Positions 22,541-33,738 of a stretch of DNA of 64,000 nt are shown in pieces (the stretch's first letter is position 1; the number at the start of each line of letters is the position of its first letter). Source of the DNA: Gracilariopsis chorda (lineage: Eukaryota; Rhodophyta; Florideophyceae; Gracilariales; Gracilariaceae). The DNA is taken from the NCBI GenBank assembly GCA_003194525.1, contig NBIV01000294.1:1-64000 (forward strand), given 5' to 3'. The translations under genes were made by a program, and so were the position numbers. The notes beneath the pieces are model-generated. The model was not told the origin of the DNA and ran no database searches. It saw nothing but the letters and a program-made list of their open reading frames with translations.

Positions 22541-22891
22541 GAAGCGAGTCTCGGGAACGTCGAATAGGACTTCAAGCCTGATAAAGTCTTTTTCATTCTT
22601 TACGTGAGCAATATATCATTCTTGGGCTGCCCCACTGGTATAACTGAGTGCTATAGGGTGCGTTTTCTCGTTTGACGTGCCTTCAAGATATTTTCAAACG
22701 TGGGTGATCCAGCTATCAGTGTTTTGCTTACCAACAACTACTGCAGGTTTTTTGATCTTTGCTTTACAGAAAGGCAAGTCTCTTGAGTCGAGGCGGAGAG
22801 TATAAGTGAGCCCAAGCGAGGAGATATTCTGTTTTGCTTCTCTTTGTAGTCTTTCCATTCTACCGCTTTTCTTTTCCAGCGTAGATCTCAT
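22541..22891 (-). pseudogene. Possible retrotransposon gag relic
   Basis: The minus strand reads, across breaks, a segment with the cadence of Gypsy gag: a Trp in NTDSWITHV, then TSNEKTHPIALSYTSGAAQE, then a stretch ending FIRLEVLFDV. Gag evolves fast and carries no catalytic motif, so this is a tentative call. No pol follows. Confidence 0.25.
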
Positions 22892-23361
22892 ATTCTATAT
22901 GGTATTTTTCACGCGATACTGCAGGGACGGCACTGCAATGCCTGCAGTGCTCAAAAGGGCTTGAAATAAAGTGAAACAGAAACATAATGCCAAATGGGTC
23001 AAAATATGGAGCCAAAAATCAGGATCCCGGTATATATATTTTGTTTTTTTTAAGCATGCCGAAACCACAGAACACGATGTGATCAAGTAGTTTCAGGTAA
23101 TGCATCGGAAATTGAAGATCTCGAGTTCTAATCTCTTCGCCGTATGAATGTGTATGCGTATTTTAGGAACAGAGGTGCAATGGTTGAAGTGGTTGGAAGT
23201 CGATTGTGATGATCCCAGTTGAAATTTGGAGCATCCATCGGGCTTTATGTAGAGGTTATAGCCTAGTTCTATCATTGCCACTAGTTGACGAGAAATCGTC
23301 TGAGTTGAGCGGCATTATGCTTGTTCTTTTCAATGCACTCCGTACATGAGTTTACGGATTT
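22892..23361. other. No recognisable gene
   Basis: Left flank of the chromovirus. Short frames only. No 5-bp duplicate of the sequence bordering the right LTR was found at its left edge. Confidence 0.4.
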
Positions 23362-23876
23362 TGTAGTAGAATACTACGTTCTTTGGCCAACTGGGGTAGT
23401 AGTCCACTAAGGGGTAGTAGCGGCAGAGAACCAGCCACTGGGGTGACAATCCACTAGGTCTACTAGTGACGCGGGCACCAACTGGCAGTGAGGTGCAATG
23501 GGCGGGCGCTATCTCAAGTCCCTACGCGTCGGGAGAATAGTAACGATGGCTTGGAGGCCTTTGGAGTCCTACTGGCTGCATATGGCGGCAAGAAGACGGT
23601 AAGTGTGCTTGTCTTTACGCTTCAGAGATAGGTGGCACTCAAGCCACCCTATATGGCTGGCTAGGCGCTCTGACCTCCGGAAACTATCCTAACAAATTAC
23701 ATGAAATAGCTACCTATTGAAACCTATGGCCACAGTGCCTTGGCCCTCGCACTGTCCCTTTGTATCTCCTGCATAGGCACCCAGCTTAGCCACGTGAAAT
23801 ATCTCGGCCCGGAATGTTCTGACCTCTGCCAGCCCAGCCCCATGGTTACTTCACCAGTGCACCTGCCCGATGGTCA
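23362..23876 (-). repeat. Family-2 3' LTR
   Basis: 515 bp; minus-strand TGACCAT...CTACA. It contains a 15-bp segment (gtagtccactaaggg) missing from the right LTR. Boundaries come from the alignment with 33241-33738 and TG/CA ends. Confidence 0.88.
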
Positions 23877-23900
23877 TTCTCCTACAGACCTCCCCCCTTA
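23877..23900 (-). other. Polypurine tract of the family-2 element
   Basis: Minus strand AAGGGGGGAGG a few bases before the 3' LTR start, the expected plus-strand primer. Confidence 0.6.
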
Positions 23901-24035
23901 ACATCCGACGTCCCGTCGGCCACTTACACGTCGGTGAGCTATCCTTTTCTTCCGCTGGCTTTCTTTCCTCCAGCCCAATGGGGTTGTTGTTCTCGCGTCC
24001 TCTCCCCCAATTAGGTCTCTCGCCTCCTGGTTGAC

Positions 24036-25199
24036 ATGGCTGGTGGGCCCTTCCACAGCAGGTACGGCGGCGGTACCCGTTTGCGTCCATTTGGTTGCTT
24101 TTTTGGCAAGTGGCACGTGGCCGCTACCATGCCATTGGTCGCCTATGAGGGGGCTTCATTAACTAGTGAATCTCAATTGCAGGGCGCCCCTCGTGGTCCT
24201 GCATTTCACCGACCCCTGGCGCGGACGCCCATACTTCCCTCTAGATTACCTCGTCCGTCTGGTCGCTCTTTTCTTCGCATACCGCCTTGGTGCATCCACC
24301 ATACCCGCCCCTTCGGTAGATCGTGGTGCATTCCCTTGGCCTTTCACATTCCTGACCGTTGTTCTCCCCTGGCGTCGTTTCCGCTGTGCTGGCTTTTCGA
24401 TCGCGTCTACGCCATGTCCTGGTGGGCATATAAGGGCTCCCATGGCTACCTCTCCGACTATGACGGCTTCGAGCGTATCCCTCGGGTGGCAATAACTGTA
24501 GACTGGACCAACATGGCTGTGGTCCCCAGCAGCGCATATGCCCACCCTGGGGACAATTACGACCACACTTTGGGTAAGAATCCTATGGCCTTGAGAAGTA
24601 CCCATATACCCAGTTCGGTCGCCGAGTTGGTGCGGAATGCTGACCAATACTTGGACGCCCGGCGGTTCGTTGCGATCCCCAACTATGCGCGTGCGAAGAA
24701 GAAATCCCAAGAGGACTCCTGGTACAGCCGTTGGCTCCACCTTCCTGCTGATGCCCGTTCGGTCGCGCGTTGTCGCGCTCTGGTCCCCCCGGATATGCCC
24801 TTCGTCCGCTGCAGCGAGGAGTCTGATTACCAATGGAGAGTAAAAGAGCTCCTGGAGGACTTTTATTCGATGTATGGCGACCCTAAGGCCCTCTTTCTTC
24901 CTTCTGGTCATAGCTTCCTGGGGTTAGTCTGCTTCAGACCTCCATACGACCGCTTGTACTTGTTATCGAACCGGACCTACTGGAATGATATGATCGAACC
25001 CGATGGTCGTATTCGAACCAACCTCAAGTACTTCTTCTGTTGGTAACAAGTGTAATTTCACGATATGCCTCCGTCCCGCAGGTCTTCTCTATATCTCATG
25101 CTACCGTCACCTAGCGCCAGACCTGAGGCTGCCATCTGGCACGTTTCCAATCTCCTTATGGTCCCTACTCCGTTCGTGGTGGCCTACCACACCTATTAG
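24036..25199 (+). CDS. Antisense gene-like frame inside the chromovirus, function unknown
   Basis: Plus-strand frame opposite to gag-pol, between the 3' LTR and the chromodomain. The first 336 codons are open. The part after the Met at about 24414 (MSWWAYKGSHGYLSDYDG) looks most protein-like: aromatic-rich and low in repeats. At 25043-25081 a 39-nt stretch GTAACA...CCCGCAG fits a GT-AG intron; removing it keeps the frame and continues it into a sensible tail ending VPTPFVVAYHTY with TAG at 25197-25199. No known domain was recognised. Extra antisense frames at this place are known in some plant Gypsy lineages, but I cannot link this one to them. It may instead be a captured host gene or a nested insertion. 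Confidence 0.45.
25043..25081 (+). other. Candidate 39-nt GT-AG intron in the antisense frame
   Basis: It starts gtaaca, ends cccgcag, and contains the in-frame stop TAA. Its length matches the 36-37 nt introns deduced in the SNF2 gene at the right end of the window. Confidence 0.45.
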
Positions 25200-25389
25200 C
25201 TCCAGTGAGACTTCACTAAACGTCTCCCACGGCAGACCTGGCAGGTTCTTTTTGCCGAATAGGCCGTGATCGGTTTAATGGCCTTTCCGGATACCGCCCG
25301 GTATGGGGTCCAAGCTAACGTCCGGGAGGCCGACTGCCGTATCTGAAACGAGCAGGTTCTTCCCAGTCCTGAAGATTGACTCTTGCCTC

Positions 25390-26248
25390 TTCGGCGGCCC
25401 TTGATCCGACTCATCCGTGAGTTGGGCGTGCAGAACATTGTCTGGGGTACGAAGTACGAGAGTGAGGAGGCCGAACCCCTATTGGATTATATCCTTCAGA
25501 TCAACTGGGCGCAGACCCCCGGGTTCCTTTTGTACGATTATGACACCGACCCCTTCTTCTGATCCCGCAACATCCTTTAGGCAATGACGACGGGAACGTC
25601 TACCAGGCCAAACCATTGCTGGCTGTCACCGTGAACGGGCCACGTCAGTCCGTGCCGGTCTACTACCCTAAGGCTATTGGGTTTCACGAAGATTGTCTTC
25701 GTCCTCCAGTACAGGAGCCGGCGGTAGTTTCTGTACCGGTCCCATCGGTAGCCCCATATTTCGTGCCGGCGCATGAGTTTGCCGTTGTAGAGCCCCCAGA
25801 GTCTTCCATCGGTCCCTTGGCTTCCCCGCCGCCTACGTTCATGACGGTTTCCACCTCTGTGGTGTGTCCTCCGCCTCCCGTGCCGGTCATTCCAGAGGTA
25901 ATTACAATTGCCTTCGATGACCTGAAGAAGGTATGCACGTCCGTTGGTATCCTTGAACCCGTTGGTATCGTAGAGGCTCTTCGTTCCGCCCGATCCTGGG
26001 CTCGCCGGGCTTCGTGGTACCACTCGCTAGTTCAGTGTAACCAAGAGGTCAAAGACGCCTTAGTGACCATCCTGGAGCAGAACGCTAAGGTGTTGTCCGA
26101 GCGTGTCGCGACAGACCTTGATAACCGCTCTGGTCTTAACCTTTCGGACACGGAGTCCGCTGGTGGTGCCTCATCCTCTTCCGCCCGGAGTCCGGCTCGC
26201 AAGTGCACCCACACGGGATCCCCTTCTCAACCGACTGCGTCATCTTAG
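25390..26248 (+). pseudogene. Second part of the antisense coding region
   Basis: Plus-strand protein-like sequence in two frames: LIRELGVQNIVWGTKYESEE up to DYDTDPFF (stop near 25560), then from 25616 a 210-codon frame that is Pro/Val-rich and ends in a helical segment (VKDALVTILEQNAKVLSE) and a Ser-rich tail. The stops and frame changes between this and 25199 suggest decay of one longer gene, or more short introns that I could not place. No domain was recognised. Confidence 0.4.
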
Positions 26249-26606
26249 TGGTCGTCCTTATGGCCAGTAGTCCTCAGTAAACGCTATGGTTCCCTTTTTG
26301 GCCCTTCTAGCGTCAAAGTGTGCGTCTTCTCTGTCGCGCTCCATTGGTCTTCATCTCTACCCTTGAATACCAATAGGTCGGTTTTGAAACAAGTCTCTGG
26401 GGTTTTGGTGCACTTTCCTTAGAGGTGAGTTATCCATCCTCCGTTCCTGAGGTTTTCGGCCTTGAGGACCCAGAGACGTTGGAGTTATGTGGCGTCCAAG
26501 TTATTCATCGTCGGGGTAAACCTTCGGAAGAACTGGCGCGCGGCCAGCGAGTGGGGCGGCGTGGGATGCGGTTCTGTGGGCGCCGTGGCCAAAAGCCGTG
26601 TTCCTA
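26249..26606. other. Convergent gap inside the chromovirus
   Basis: Space between the ends of the antisense frame (plus) and the chromodomain frame (minus). It probably holds both 3' ends. No feature was seen. Confidence 0.4.
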
Positions 26607-26885
26607 TTAGGTGGAGGCGGATTGGGCCCGTGCTGGCACAAATTTGTGGCCAGGGATACCCCCCTCCTTAAGGTCACGCTCCGTGTGGCCTGTTTTTGAC
26701 CAATAGCGGGCCACAAAAATTTCCGGGATGTCTAACCTCGTAAGCCAAGTATCGTCCTTGGGCTCATAGCCATACCAGCGGAATTTGTACTGCACTTCGC
26801 CATCGTCGGTGAGCCCAGCGCAGACGATGCGGTCGACGACATACTCCCGTTGGTCGTTCATTCCGGCGTTCTCCGGTACGTCCAT
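26607..26885 (-). pseudogene. Integrase C-terminal chromodomain (family 2)
   Basis: About 92 codons at the end of pol. The segment YVVDRIV ... YKFRWYGYEPKDDTWLTRLDIPEIFVARYW is a chromodomain: an aromatic start, the WYGYxxxxDTW core and a C-terminal helix. Chromodomains at this place define chromoviruses and are thought to guide integration to particular chromatin. It is in the same frame as the integrase part to its right, separated by an in-frame TAA at about 26907. Confidence 0.85.
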
Positions 26886-26906
26886 CTGGTCGAGGGGACC
26901 GTACCC

Positions 26907-28304
26907 TTAAGCTTCTGAAGGACCAACGTCGGGGGTTTCCATAGGATCGGGTACTTCTTCAGGAAGTACCATTTCATCCAGGGGACCGTAGCCATCAGGG
27001 AGAGGGCCTTCTGGATCCGCGGAGACCTGCGGTTTCTGAGGGCCTGTAGGGTCTTTGATCCGTGATTGCGTAGGGATGGAGGGTGGGGTTTGGGATGAAG
27101 GGAAAGCGGGAGAGTCCAATAGTCCAGTTGAAGGTGGGCTTGGTGCTAGAGAGACTCGGTCCATTGTGACTGTGTCCTGGATTCCTTCTCGGTCGATAGT
27201 AACCGTGTGCCCAAGGGACTTAAGTACCTTCAAGGGCCCAGTGGACGTTGGCAACAGCGTCTTGGTGCTGTCCTCGTCCTTGGGCTTTTTCTTCGGTGGT
27301 CTGTCCAAGTGGATGTAATCTCCCATGGCCACTTGCGGTGTAAACCAAACGGACCGATCGAAATCGGCCTTATAGCGCGCTTGCGCTTTGTCCAATGTGG
27401 TCTGTGCGGCTCTCAAGATAGAATCAATTCACTTCCGCGAATACCGTTTGGCCTGGGCGGGAGTCATATCCTCCGCTATGTCCTGAGGTGCTCCTACGTC
27501 CTGTAAGTCAACCATGTACGGTGCAGGGGCCCGTACGAGTTTGAGGTCAAAAGGAGTTGTACCAGTGGACTTATGCACTTGATTATTATATGCATAGACG
27601 AGCGGCTGGACATATTCATCCCAGTCCAATTGATGCTCGGAAACGTAGTGAATTAGCCTCTTGGCCAGGGTTCGGTTAAACCTTTCGGCTTGTCCATTGG
27701 TCTGAGGATGGTACGCAGTGGTGAGGAGATGTTTTAGACCTAAGGCTGAGCACACATGCTCAAAGAATTTGATAAACTGGGAGCCATTATCCGTAAGGAG
27801 ATAGAGTGGCAGTCCATAGGGACAAATCCAATGGACAAGGAAAGCCATGGCGACGTACGTGGCGGTTGTTGATTTTAGCGGAATTGCTCGGGTCAACTTG
27901 GTAAACCGATCGGTAATCACCAATATAAATCGGTGGCCATGGATCGACTTCGGAAATGGCCCTAGGATATCCATAGCAATGAACTCCAAAGGCCCGGCCA
28001 TTGGGAATAAATTCAGTTTCCCTTGATGTACCGCTCTTGTCCCTCGGATCTTTGCGCATGCTGCACAAGTCCTTGCGGTCTCCATTATGTTATTGGCTAT
28101 CATGGGCTAGTAAAAATATCTCCTCAGGATCTGATACATCTTATTCCCTCCAGGATGGCCAGCCAACCTCGGATAGTGCGCGAGGTAAAGAAGGCGTGCC
28201 CGTAAGGCCTTAGGCACTACCCGCTGTATCGCCCCGTCGAATGGTGACCTGCGACATAATATGCCTCGGCGGTCATAATCAAACAGCGACCCAGGGGTCC
28301 CCAC
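26907..28304 (-). pseudogene. Integrase of the family-2 element
   Basis: One frame across two stops. 28107-28304 ends with the His pair of the HHCC finger (LAHYPRLAGHPGG); 27429-28103 gives the Cys pair (CAACAKIRG) and the D-D-E core (FIAMDILGPF, TDNGSQF, NGQAERFNRTL); 26907-27416 gives the C-terminal part with a GPLKVLKSLGHTVTID segment typical of Gypsy integrase. The stops are at 28104-28106 and about 27426. All catalytic residues are still present. Confidence 0.88.
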
Positions 28305-28366
28305 TTTCTCTCCTATCTGGGCGCAGTATTCGTCCGTTTTCTGGGCCTAAAGAAATTCCTCAAGGG

Positions 28367-30238
28367 CTATCGGCGTAAGATCCGCGCTTTCCGCTGGGCG
28401 ATATGGATATCTAACGGTGCATCTTCCCTGTCCACGGCACATAAGATCGCTGCGCCGTGTCCGTCCGTCCATTTGGCCATTCTCACCTCAGCCACCGATG
28501 GTTCCTCTCCCTCGTCATCAGTGTACTGTGGTCCGTCCCAGATGGGGGGAATCTCATCGTCTAGAGGAGTTTCGTCCGTACCGTCGTCCGGGATGCGTGA
28601 CAGCGCATCTGCGGACTGATGTTTCAGCCCTGGCCTATAGGTCACTTCGTAATCGAATTCGGCCGGGCGCAATCTCCATCGGGCCAGACGGGAGGATGCG
28701 TCCGTCATGTTCAGTAGCCAGCGGAGAGAGTGGTGATCTGTCCTAATGGTAAAGCGAGTTCCTGTCAAATAAACCCGAAGATGGAGCACTGACCACACGA
28801 TGGCCAGACATTCCTTTTCCGTGGTGCTATAGTTTTTTTCGGCCGTGGTCAGGGACCTACTCCAGTAGCCAATTGGGTGGTAATCCTTAGGGGACTCCTG
28901 CTCTTGTAGAAGCGCACAGCCGACTTGGGTCGCAGATGCGTCCGTATCTAGGGTATACGGTATATTGGTCCTGGGTAGCGCCAAGACCGGCGGATTAACC
29001 AAATGGTCCTTGAGGTTGTGGTAGGTCTCATACTGCTCGTCCGTGAGGTCGTCAAATTTCGAAGGGGTCCCTTTCTTCAGCATCTCATTGAGAGGTGCTG
29101 CAATTTTCGCGAACCCTGGGACAAACCTACGGTAAACATTACAAAGGCCAAGGAAGGAGCGCAATTCCTTATTGGTCCAATGGGTTCGTGCTTCCCGTAT
29201 AGCCTTTGTTGTAACTTGGGCTACTTGGAGTTTACCTGGCAGGACCACATGGCCAAGGTAGTCCAGGGAGGGCTGGAAGAAGAAACACTTCTTCAATTTC
29301 AGTGTGACACCAGCCAGCTGGAGTAACCTAAGGATTACCTTCACATGTGCGAAGTGTTCCCTAATGGACCTGAAAAAGATGATCACATCATCTTGGTAGA
29401 CCAAGGCAAATTTTCATTTGACGCTGGACAAAATGATATTCATGGCCCGCTGGAAAGCAGCTGGCCCATTCATAAGACCAAAGGGCATCTGTGTAAATCG
29501 AAATAATCCCTCGTTGGTCGTGAAGGTAGTCAGCGACTTCGCCTTGTCGTCCATGGGATTCTGCCAATACCCATAATTGGCATCCAACGTGGTGAAAAGT
29601 TGTGCGTCCCCAAGGGAATCTAAGCAGTCGTCCATACGGTGGATAGGATAAGTATCCCTCTTGGCCACCGCATTTACTTTGCGGTAATCAATACAAAACC
29701 GTACAGTCTCGTCCTTCTTGGCCACTAGGACAAAAGGACTAGCCCACTCGCCCTCATTGGATGGTGCACGCTCAATGACCCCAGTGGACTTCACTTTCTC
29801 AACCTCTTTGACTACCACCTCTCGTCCTTTTAGGCCAGTCCGATGTGGATGCTGATATTGGGGCATGGCCCCGTCCTTAAGGTCAATTCGATGCCTTGTG
29901 GCAACCGTCTCGCCCGGCTTTCCACTCCACATGCTAGCAAAGTTCTTGAGGAGATCAAGTACTTGTTTCCTATATGGTTCAAAGTCATCGCCAAGGTTGA
30001 CGTTGTTTTCCCAATTGGCCGGTGGTTCACCCCCAGGAAGCACCTTCTCCGCATCAATCTCCATGATGGCCACTGGAACAGGCATAGATACCCCCACAAC
30101 TGCACCCTTGGGTAGCCTTGTAGGCTTGTCACGGAAGTTGCTCGTGGTGACCGCAAAGGGCCGGTTGGGTACCACATTCATTACTCCATTGGCCATGAGG
30201 GAAAGGTGTTTCGTTACCAACTTGGGATGGTTTTGCAA
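28367..30238 (-). pseudogene. Reverse transcriptase and RNase H of the family-2 element
   Basis: 29414-30238 covers RT fingers and palm (FCIDYRKVNAVAKRDTYPIH, TTLDANYGYWQ, MPFGLMNGPAAFQRAMN). After a TGA, where a Trp is likely ancestral, 28367-29404 continues with the active site YQDD (YIDD or YVDD is usual) and the thumb, then RNase H with its D-E-D set (LDTDAS, TEKECLA, RTDHHSL). An in-frame TAG also separates it from protease at 30239. The frame then shifts before the integrase. Confidence 0.9.
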
Positions 30239-30892
30239 CTAACTCAGACCTGAGGACTGGCATACCGCTGCAGCGGCTACGTGGATCATAGGCAGTATGA
30301 CTATTGCTTTTGCCAATCTGACCTTGTTGGACACGGTCCTCGTGGCAAACTTGACCTTAGCTGGGCCAGCCTCGGGTCTAGGGCGCGAGCCGACAATCGC
30401 CAATGGTGGCCCTCGATGGAAAGCGACCCTCTTTTGGCCAGGATAGATTGCCTTTACATATCTATCAATAAAGCTCGTCCCTAGGATCCCTTCTGCCCCT
30501 AGGTTTGGACATACAAGAAACCAAGTCTTAACCATCAGGTGACCCAATTGGACGTAAAGCGGAAGTATTCCGCGAATGTCCATCGGCCGAGGTGATGCGT
30601 CCGTCACCTTCAGTGATTTCTTTTCCTGTATCATTCTTTCCCAGCCCAATGGTGAGACCTTCGGGTGTACCAGATTGGGGCCTGCTCCAGTATCCAATAT
30701 GGCCGTAAACGTCCTCTTGGTATTGGCCTGTAGTCCCAAGGTTCCCTGTAACTTGTAGTTATCCTTCCTCAGGACACAAACAGTGTCCTCCAGGTCTTCC
30801 CATTGGTCCACAGCATACAGCCGACTCGAGACGCCTGTAATTTCATCCTCTGGTTTCTTTCTCTTCTCAGCTCCTGTTATCTGCAAGTCCAC
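30239..30892 (-). pseudogene. Aspartic protease region of the family-2 element
   Basis: About 217 codons. The active-site motif is AILDTGAGPNLV, with the second hydrophobic half GILGTSFIDRYVK about 80 residues later, as in retropepsins. It lies in a different frame from gag; the junction near 30900-30935 needs a one-base shift and is probably an indel rather than a regulated shift. It ends at a TAG directly before RT. Confidence 0.8.
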
Positions 30893-30930
30893 TGGTTTGA
30901 GGCGGCAGTTGTCAGAGGGACGATACGCTT

Positions 30931-33114
30931 CTATGCGTCCCTCTGGTCGTTTTTCTGTGGCGTCGGCACCGCAAGATCGACTTGTCCGTCCAGGTATTCG
31001 ACGCTATCCCTTGGGTCTTCAGCCATGTCGACCTCAGGTTGCTTCACCGGTGTGGTCAGGGGAGTCACAAACTTTGAGCTCGCTGGCGTTCCAGTGGTCT
31101 TCGGAGGGAAATTCCTACGGAAGTAGCCCTCGGCTCTGCGCACCTGATAGTTCTCCTCCCTTCGCGCCATAATTCTCTTGCGGATGTCCTCAAGCATATA
31201 ATTTATGCAATCACACAGCCGGGCCGTGGAAAGACAAATAAAAGAGGCATTATTGGACTTCGTAATGACATACCTCATGGGGGCAATCAGAAAATAACGT
31301 GGTGTCGCCGGGGCCGATGGGGTGGTCGTTCCTGACGAAAAGGCCGATGGTGCTCCTGACGGAGCTGAGGAGAAGCTCACCGCAAGAGCGTCTGCGTTGT
31401 CTGAATTTCCAAAGGCCGAGTCCCACTCCGACGCGGACTCTAACATGTGGGCCTTCAATTCTCTGGTCAGGCGTCTCGCGCGACCCCGAGTATCCGCGTC
31501 ACCCGTTCGACGGGAAGTCCTATAGGTCTTGTCGTATCCTTCGGCATAAATCACCAGTTGGCGCAGCGTCAAGTCTGGATGGGCAGTGTGGTGGTTTTGG
31601 ACATGAGTCCGTATCGCAGGGAGCAATCCTGCGATAAAATGACGCTTCAGCCGACCCTCTGAGAACATATTCCCGCACCTGCTGGCTCTAGTCCAAAGTT
31701 GGTCGGCTTAATCCGTTTTGGACATGCTGGACCTCTGGTGGGATCCAATTACGTCCTGATGGGCACCCATTATGTGTTCATCAGTCGCATACATTTCCAA
31801 CAGGTAATGAACGACCTCTGGATAGGTCCTCAGGAGCTCCTGATCTCGGGCATCAATGGGGTTTGCCGAGCCAGAGATCTTGGCAACCACTTGGTCCTTC
31901 GCTTGTCCACTTAGGAAAAAATGGAAGCAATAAAGCGCCGCTTCTTCATGGACACAATTCTGGTCACAGGCCACTTGGAACGAGCTCAAGAACCTAAGGA
32001 CTGTAATGGGATCCTTCCCAGAAAACTTGTCCGGGACGGTCAGTTGCATTCTCTTCGCCCACCTGGCAATCCTCTTGGCGACTGAAGAGGTGTACCGCGT
32101 GGACCGATCCATCAAACGGTACTTGTTCACGTCCAAGACCTTCTGGAAAAGCTCATTGCTCGTGACCAATGGTTTGAGGTGCCGAACATCCGCCTCATCC
32201 GTATCGGTATCGGAAGAGTCCCACGAGTCCGAATGGTCATCGCTCGAGTCGGAGTGGTGCCTCTTCCGATGGTTCGTCCTCGACTTACGCCTTCGGCTGC
32301 GTCTTTTCTTCCCATGGGTCTCGGTATCTACGAGGTCCTTTTGGGCGAGCTCTTCATCGTCCTCGAGGTACTTCTCAGCGTACCGAACGCTGTGTTGTCC
32401 ATTAATCTTATCTCCCGCACGGCCTCTTTGCCTCTGGAGTCTCTCTTCTTCAGGCGGTATATAACCCAATGGGCCTTCCTGTGCTGTACCCAGGCAAGGG
32501 GCTACTTCTATAGCTGCTTCATGAGGTCCGGTGTGTGTTGACCGATGGATATCCAATGGTGAACTTTGAGAAACAGCCCGAGGGCTGTGAATTGTGCCTT
32601 CCTTGCGGGTGATTTCTCCTTGGATGGTCGTGGCAACGGACTCCACAAGGACATCTGATTGCACAACCTGAGGAACCAGTTGGTCTGCCAAAGAGGAGAG
32701 GCGCTCCCGTAATATTCTATCCAGTTGGTCCCTAAGGAACTGCTCCACTTGATTTTCGCACCAAGAGCGGAGTTGCGCCCATAGGAGAGCGGCAACATCG
32801 TCCACCATACGGGGGGTGGTTACGGTAGCGGCTAAGTCCTGAGGCTGTTCTGCATCATTCTTTGGGCCTTGCGGAAGATTGAGCTGATCCATCCTCTCGT
32901 GGAAGCGAGCGACCAATGGCGAATCTCTCATTATGCTTTCAGGGTTGTCCACAAGGTCTATAACACGTCCACCGGAGCGGCTGTGGGTACTCCTACGGTC
33001 ACTATTATTGTCCGCTTGGCCGGCCAATGGGGTTACGGCGACTGCGGGAGGGGCGGCTGCACCCGGGGTTCCTTGTTGGTCTTCGTTCCTTGGGTTGGGT
33101 TGTTCGTTATCCAT
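30931..33114 (-). pseudogene. Gag of the family-2 element
   Basis: A frame of about 727 codons from the ATG at 33112-33114, with one TAA at 31708-31710. N-terminal part: Gln/Asn/Pro-rich, then a helical segment. Middle: an Arg/Ser/His-rich run (GKKRRSRRRKSRTNHRKRHH) followed by an acidic Asp/Ser tract. C-terminal: a capsid-like domain (KFSGKDPITVLRFLSSFQ ... FFLSGQAKD), also found in the relic at 54577-54885. Near 31230 a CCHC knuckle is degenerate: one Cys and the His are replaced. Capsid and nucleocapsid roles are inferred from position and composition. Confidence 0.8.
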
Positions 33115-33220
33115 ACGGCCGGTGTTGCTTTCGAGCCAGTTGCGTCGACTAGTAGTCCAATGGTAGAAGTCCTATGTGTAAACGTCTTTCCTTAAGGTCC
33201 AAACGGCTGTTCCTGTAGGC

Positions 33221-33238
33221 TTCTAGGTCAGGAGACCA
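33221..33238 (-). other. Primer-binding site, family 2
   Basis: Minus strand TGGTCTCCTGACCTAGAA, two bases inside the 5' LTR. Its complement ends in CCA and has tRNA-like geometry (7-base acceptor strand, then CTAGG as T-stem with the conserved C). The relic at 49390-56050 has the same site with one change. Confidence 0.7.
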
Positions 33239-33240
33239 GT

Positions 33241-33738
33241 TGCAGTAGAATACTACGTCCTTCGGGCAACTGGGGTAGTAGTGGCAGAGAACCAGCCACT
33301 GGGGTGACAATCCACTGGGTCTACTAGTGACGCGGGCACCAAATGGCAGCGAGGCGCAATGGGCGGGCGCTATCTCAAGTCCCTACAGGTCGGGAGAATG
33401 GTAGCGATGGCTTGGAGGCCTTTGGAGTCCTACTGGCTGCATATGGCTGCAAGAAAACGGTGAGGGCGCTTGTCTTTACGCTTCAGAGATTGGCGGCACT
33501 CGAGCCAACCTATATGGCTGGCGAGGCACTCTGACCTCCGAACACTATCCTCACAAATTACATAAAACTAGCTACCTAATAAAACCTATGACCACAGTGC
33601 CTTGGCACTCGCACTGTACCTTCGTATCTCCTGCATAGGCACCCAGCGTTGCCACCTGAAATTTTTCGGCCAGCAATTTTCTGACCTCTGCCAGCCCAGC
33701 CCCATGGTTACTTCACCACTGCACCTGCCCAATGGTCA
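33241..33738 (-). repeat. Family-2 5' LTR
   Basis: 498 bp; minus strand starts TGACCATTGGGC and ends CTGCA next to the primer-binding site. It is colinear with 23362-23876. Confidence 0.88.

Larger units (their letters stand above)
23362..33738 (-). mobile_element. Chromovirus-type Ty3/Gypsy element (family 2), full length, inactivated
   Basis: About 10.4 kb between two LTRs, minus orientation. From right to left: 5' LTR, primer-binding site, gag, protease, RT, RNase H, integrase with a C-terminal chromodomain, a region of about 2.7 kb carrying a plus-strand coding region, polypurine tract, 3' LTR. Many in-frame stops interrupt gag-pol. The two LTRs differ at a few percent of positions plus a 15-bp indel, clearly older than family-1 copy C. 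Target duplication was not found (flanking pentamers gattt and ttctc), so one end may have been altered after insertion. Confidence 0.9.
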
